Origin: Larix sibirica
Lineage: Eukaryota; Streptophyta; Pinopsida; Pinales; Pinaceae
Reading direction: 5' to 3'
Length of the DNA stretch: 13,226 nt
Assembly: GCA_004151065.3 (NCBI GenBank)
Contig: NWUY0300017750.1
Coordinates: forward strand, 54,919-68,144
The translations under genes and the position numbers were made by a program. Position 1 is the stretch's first letter. The number at the start of each line of letters is the position of its first letter. Positions 12,966-13,226 of this stretch are shown here, piece by piece. The notes under the pieces are model-generated. The model did not search any database. It had not been told where the DNA came from and saw only the letters and a program-made list of their open reading frames with translations.

Positions 12966-13226
12966 AAAAAAATTGATTTTTCCTAATACTTAATATATCC
13001 AAAATTAAAATATATTTTAACTAACTATTATAATTGAACATAGCACATTATCGTCATCATATCATTATTATTTTGTTTAGTTGTGTTACTAAACTTCCAC
13101 TCTGTTTGAGGGTCGTGTATATCTATTAATAACTCCAAAGTATTAAATAAATTTAACCTCTAAACTAATTTCTAAAATTAATTATAACTCTATTATAATT
13201 AAATGATTAATTAAATAATTAAAAAA
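12966..13226. other. AT-rich end of the window, no gene seen
   Basis: The sequence is dominated by A/T with TTAATTAAATAATTAAA-like words near the end. No open frame or repeat of note. Confidence 0.5.

Noticed and set aside
1-13226. tRNA, rRNA, organelle insertions, bacterial operon or plasmid features
   Set aside because: No cloverleaf, rRNA core or organelle gene sequence was recognised on either strand, and the transposon content is that of a plant nuclear genome.

Overview
The window looks like intergenic DNA from the nuclear genome of a land plant. It is AT-rich and holds no intact gene that I can support. It carries decayed plant-type transposons: a Ty3/gypsy relic, L1-type LINE relics that include the plant zf-RVT and RNase H modules, a primer-binding site matching plant initiator tRNA-Met, and a DUF4216 exon of the kind carried by plant CACTA (En/Spm) elements. 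The sequence alone does not settle the lineage. The density of old elements would suit a large genome (gymnosperm, fern or similar), but that is inference.

Layout from left to right. Positions 1-2335 hold a minus-strand Ty3/gypsy relic with gag, zinc knuckle, protease, the start of RT, RNase H and the start of integrase. Its RT palm is missing at one internal junction. Positions 2340-4550 hold a minus-strand LINE relic with endonuclease pieces near 4310-4545 and RT pieces from 3400 down to about 2380. The N-terminal part of the RT is present twice. A 65-bp piece of gypsy gag lies inside it in the opposite orientation (3532-3597). Positions 4600-5800 are without a recognisable gene.

Positions 5820-6054 look like the 3' part of a plus-strand LTR with promoter-like motifs, followed by an excellent tRNA-iMet primer-binding site. 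A leader follows with a 70-bp repeat whose copies are separated by AT and GT microsatellites (6407-6640). Positions 6960-8151 are the 3' half of another minus-strand LINE (zf-RVT, then RNase H). Positions 8340-8690 are a diverged tandem repeat of about 130-150 bp. Positions 8763-9260 are the DUF4216 exon (minus), open except for one stop codon.

A second, weaker LTR end with a decayed primer-binding site lies at about 9590-9673. It is followed by a strongly C-rich, G-poor tract (9781-10640), AT-rich inverted repeats (10730-10880) and a short plus-strand coiled-coil reading frame broken once (11159-11436). The last 1.7 kb has a three-copy tandem repeat of about 100 bp (11655-11950), two hairpins and AT-rich DNA. 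CpG is far commoner in 11521-12540 than in the LINE region around 7.3-8.3 kb.

The parts do not act together as a pathway. They are layers of independent insertions, deletions and local duplications. I found no evidence of a new functional system. The items most worth checking are the RT-palm deletion, the opposite-strand gag fragment, the duplicated LINE RT segment, the nearly open DUF4216 exon and the C-rich tract.
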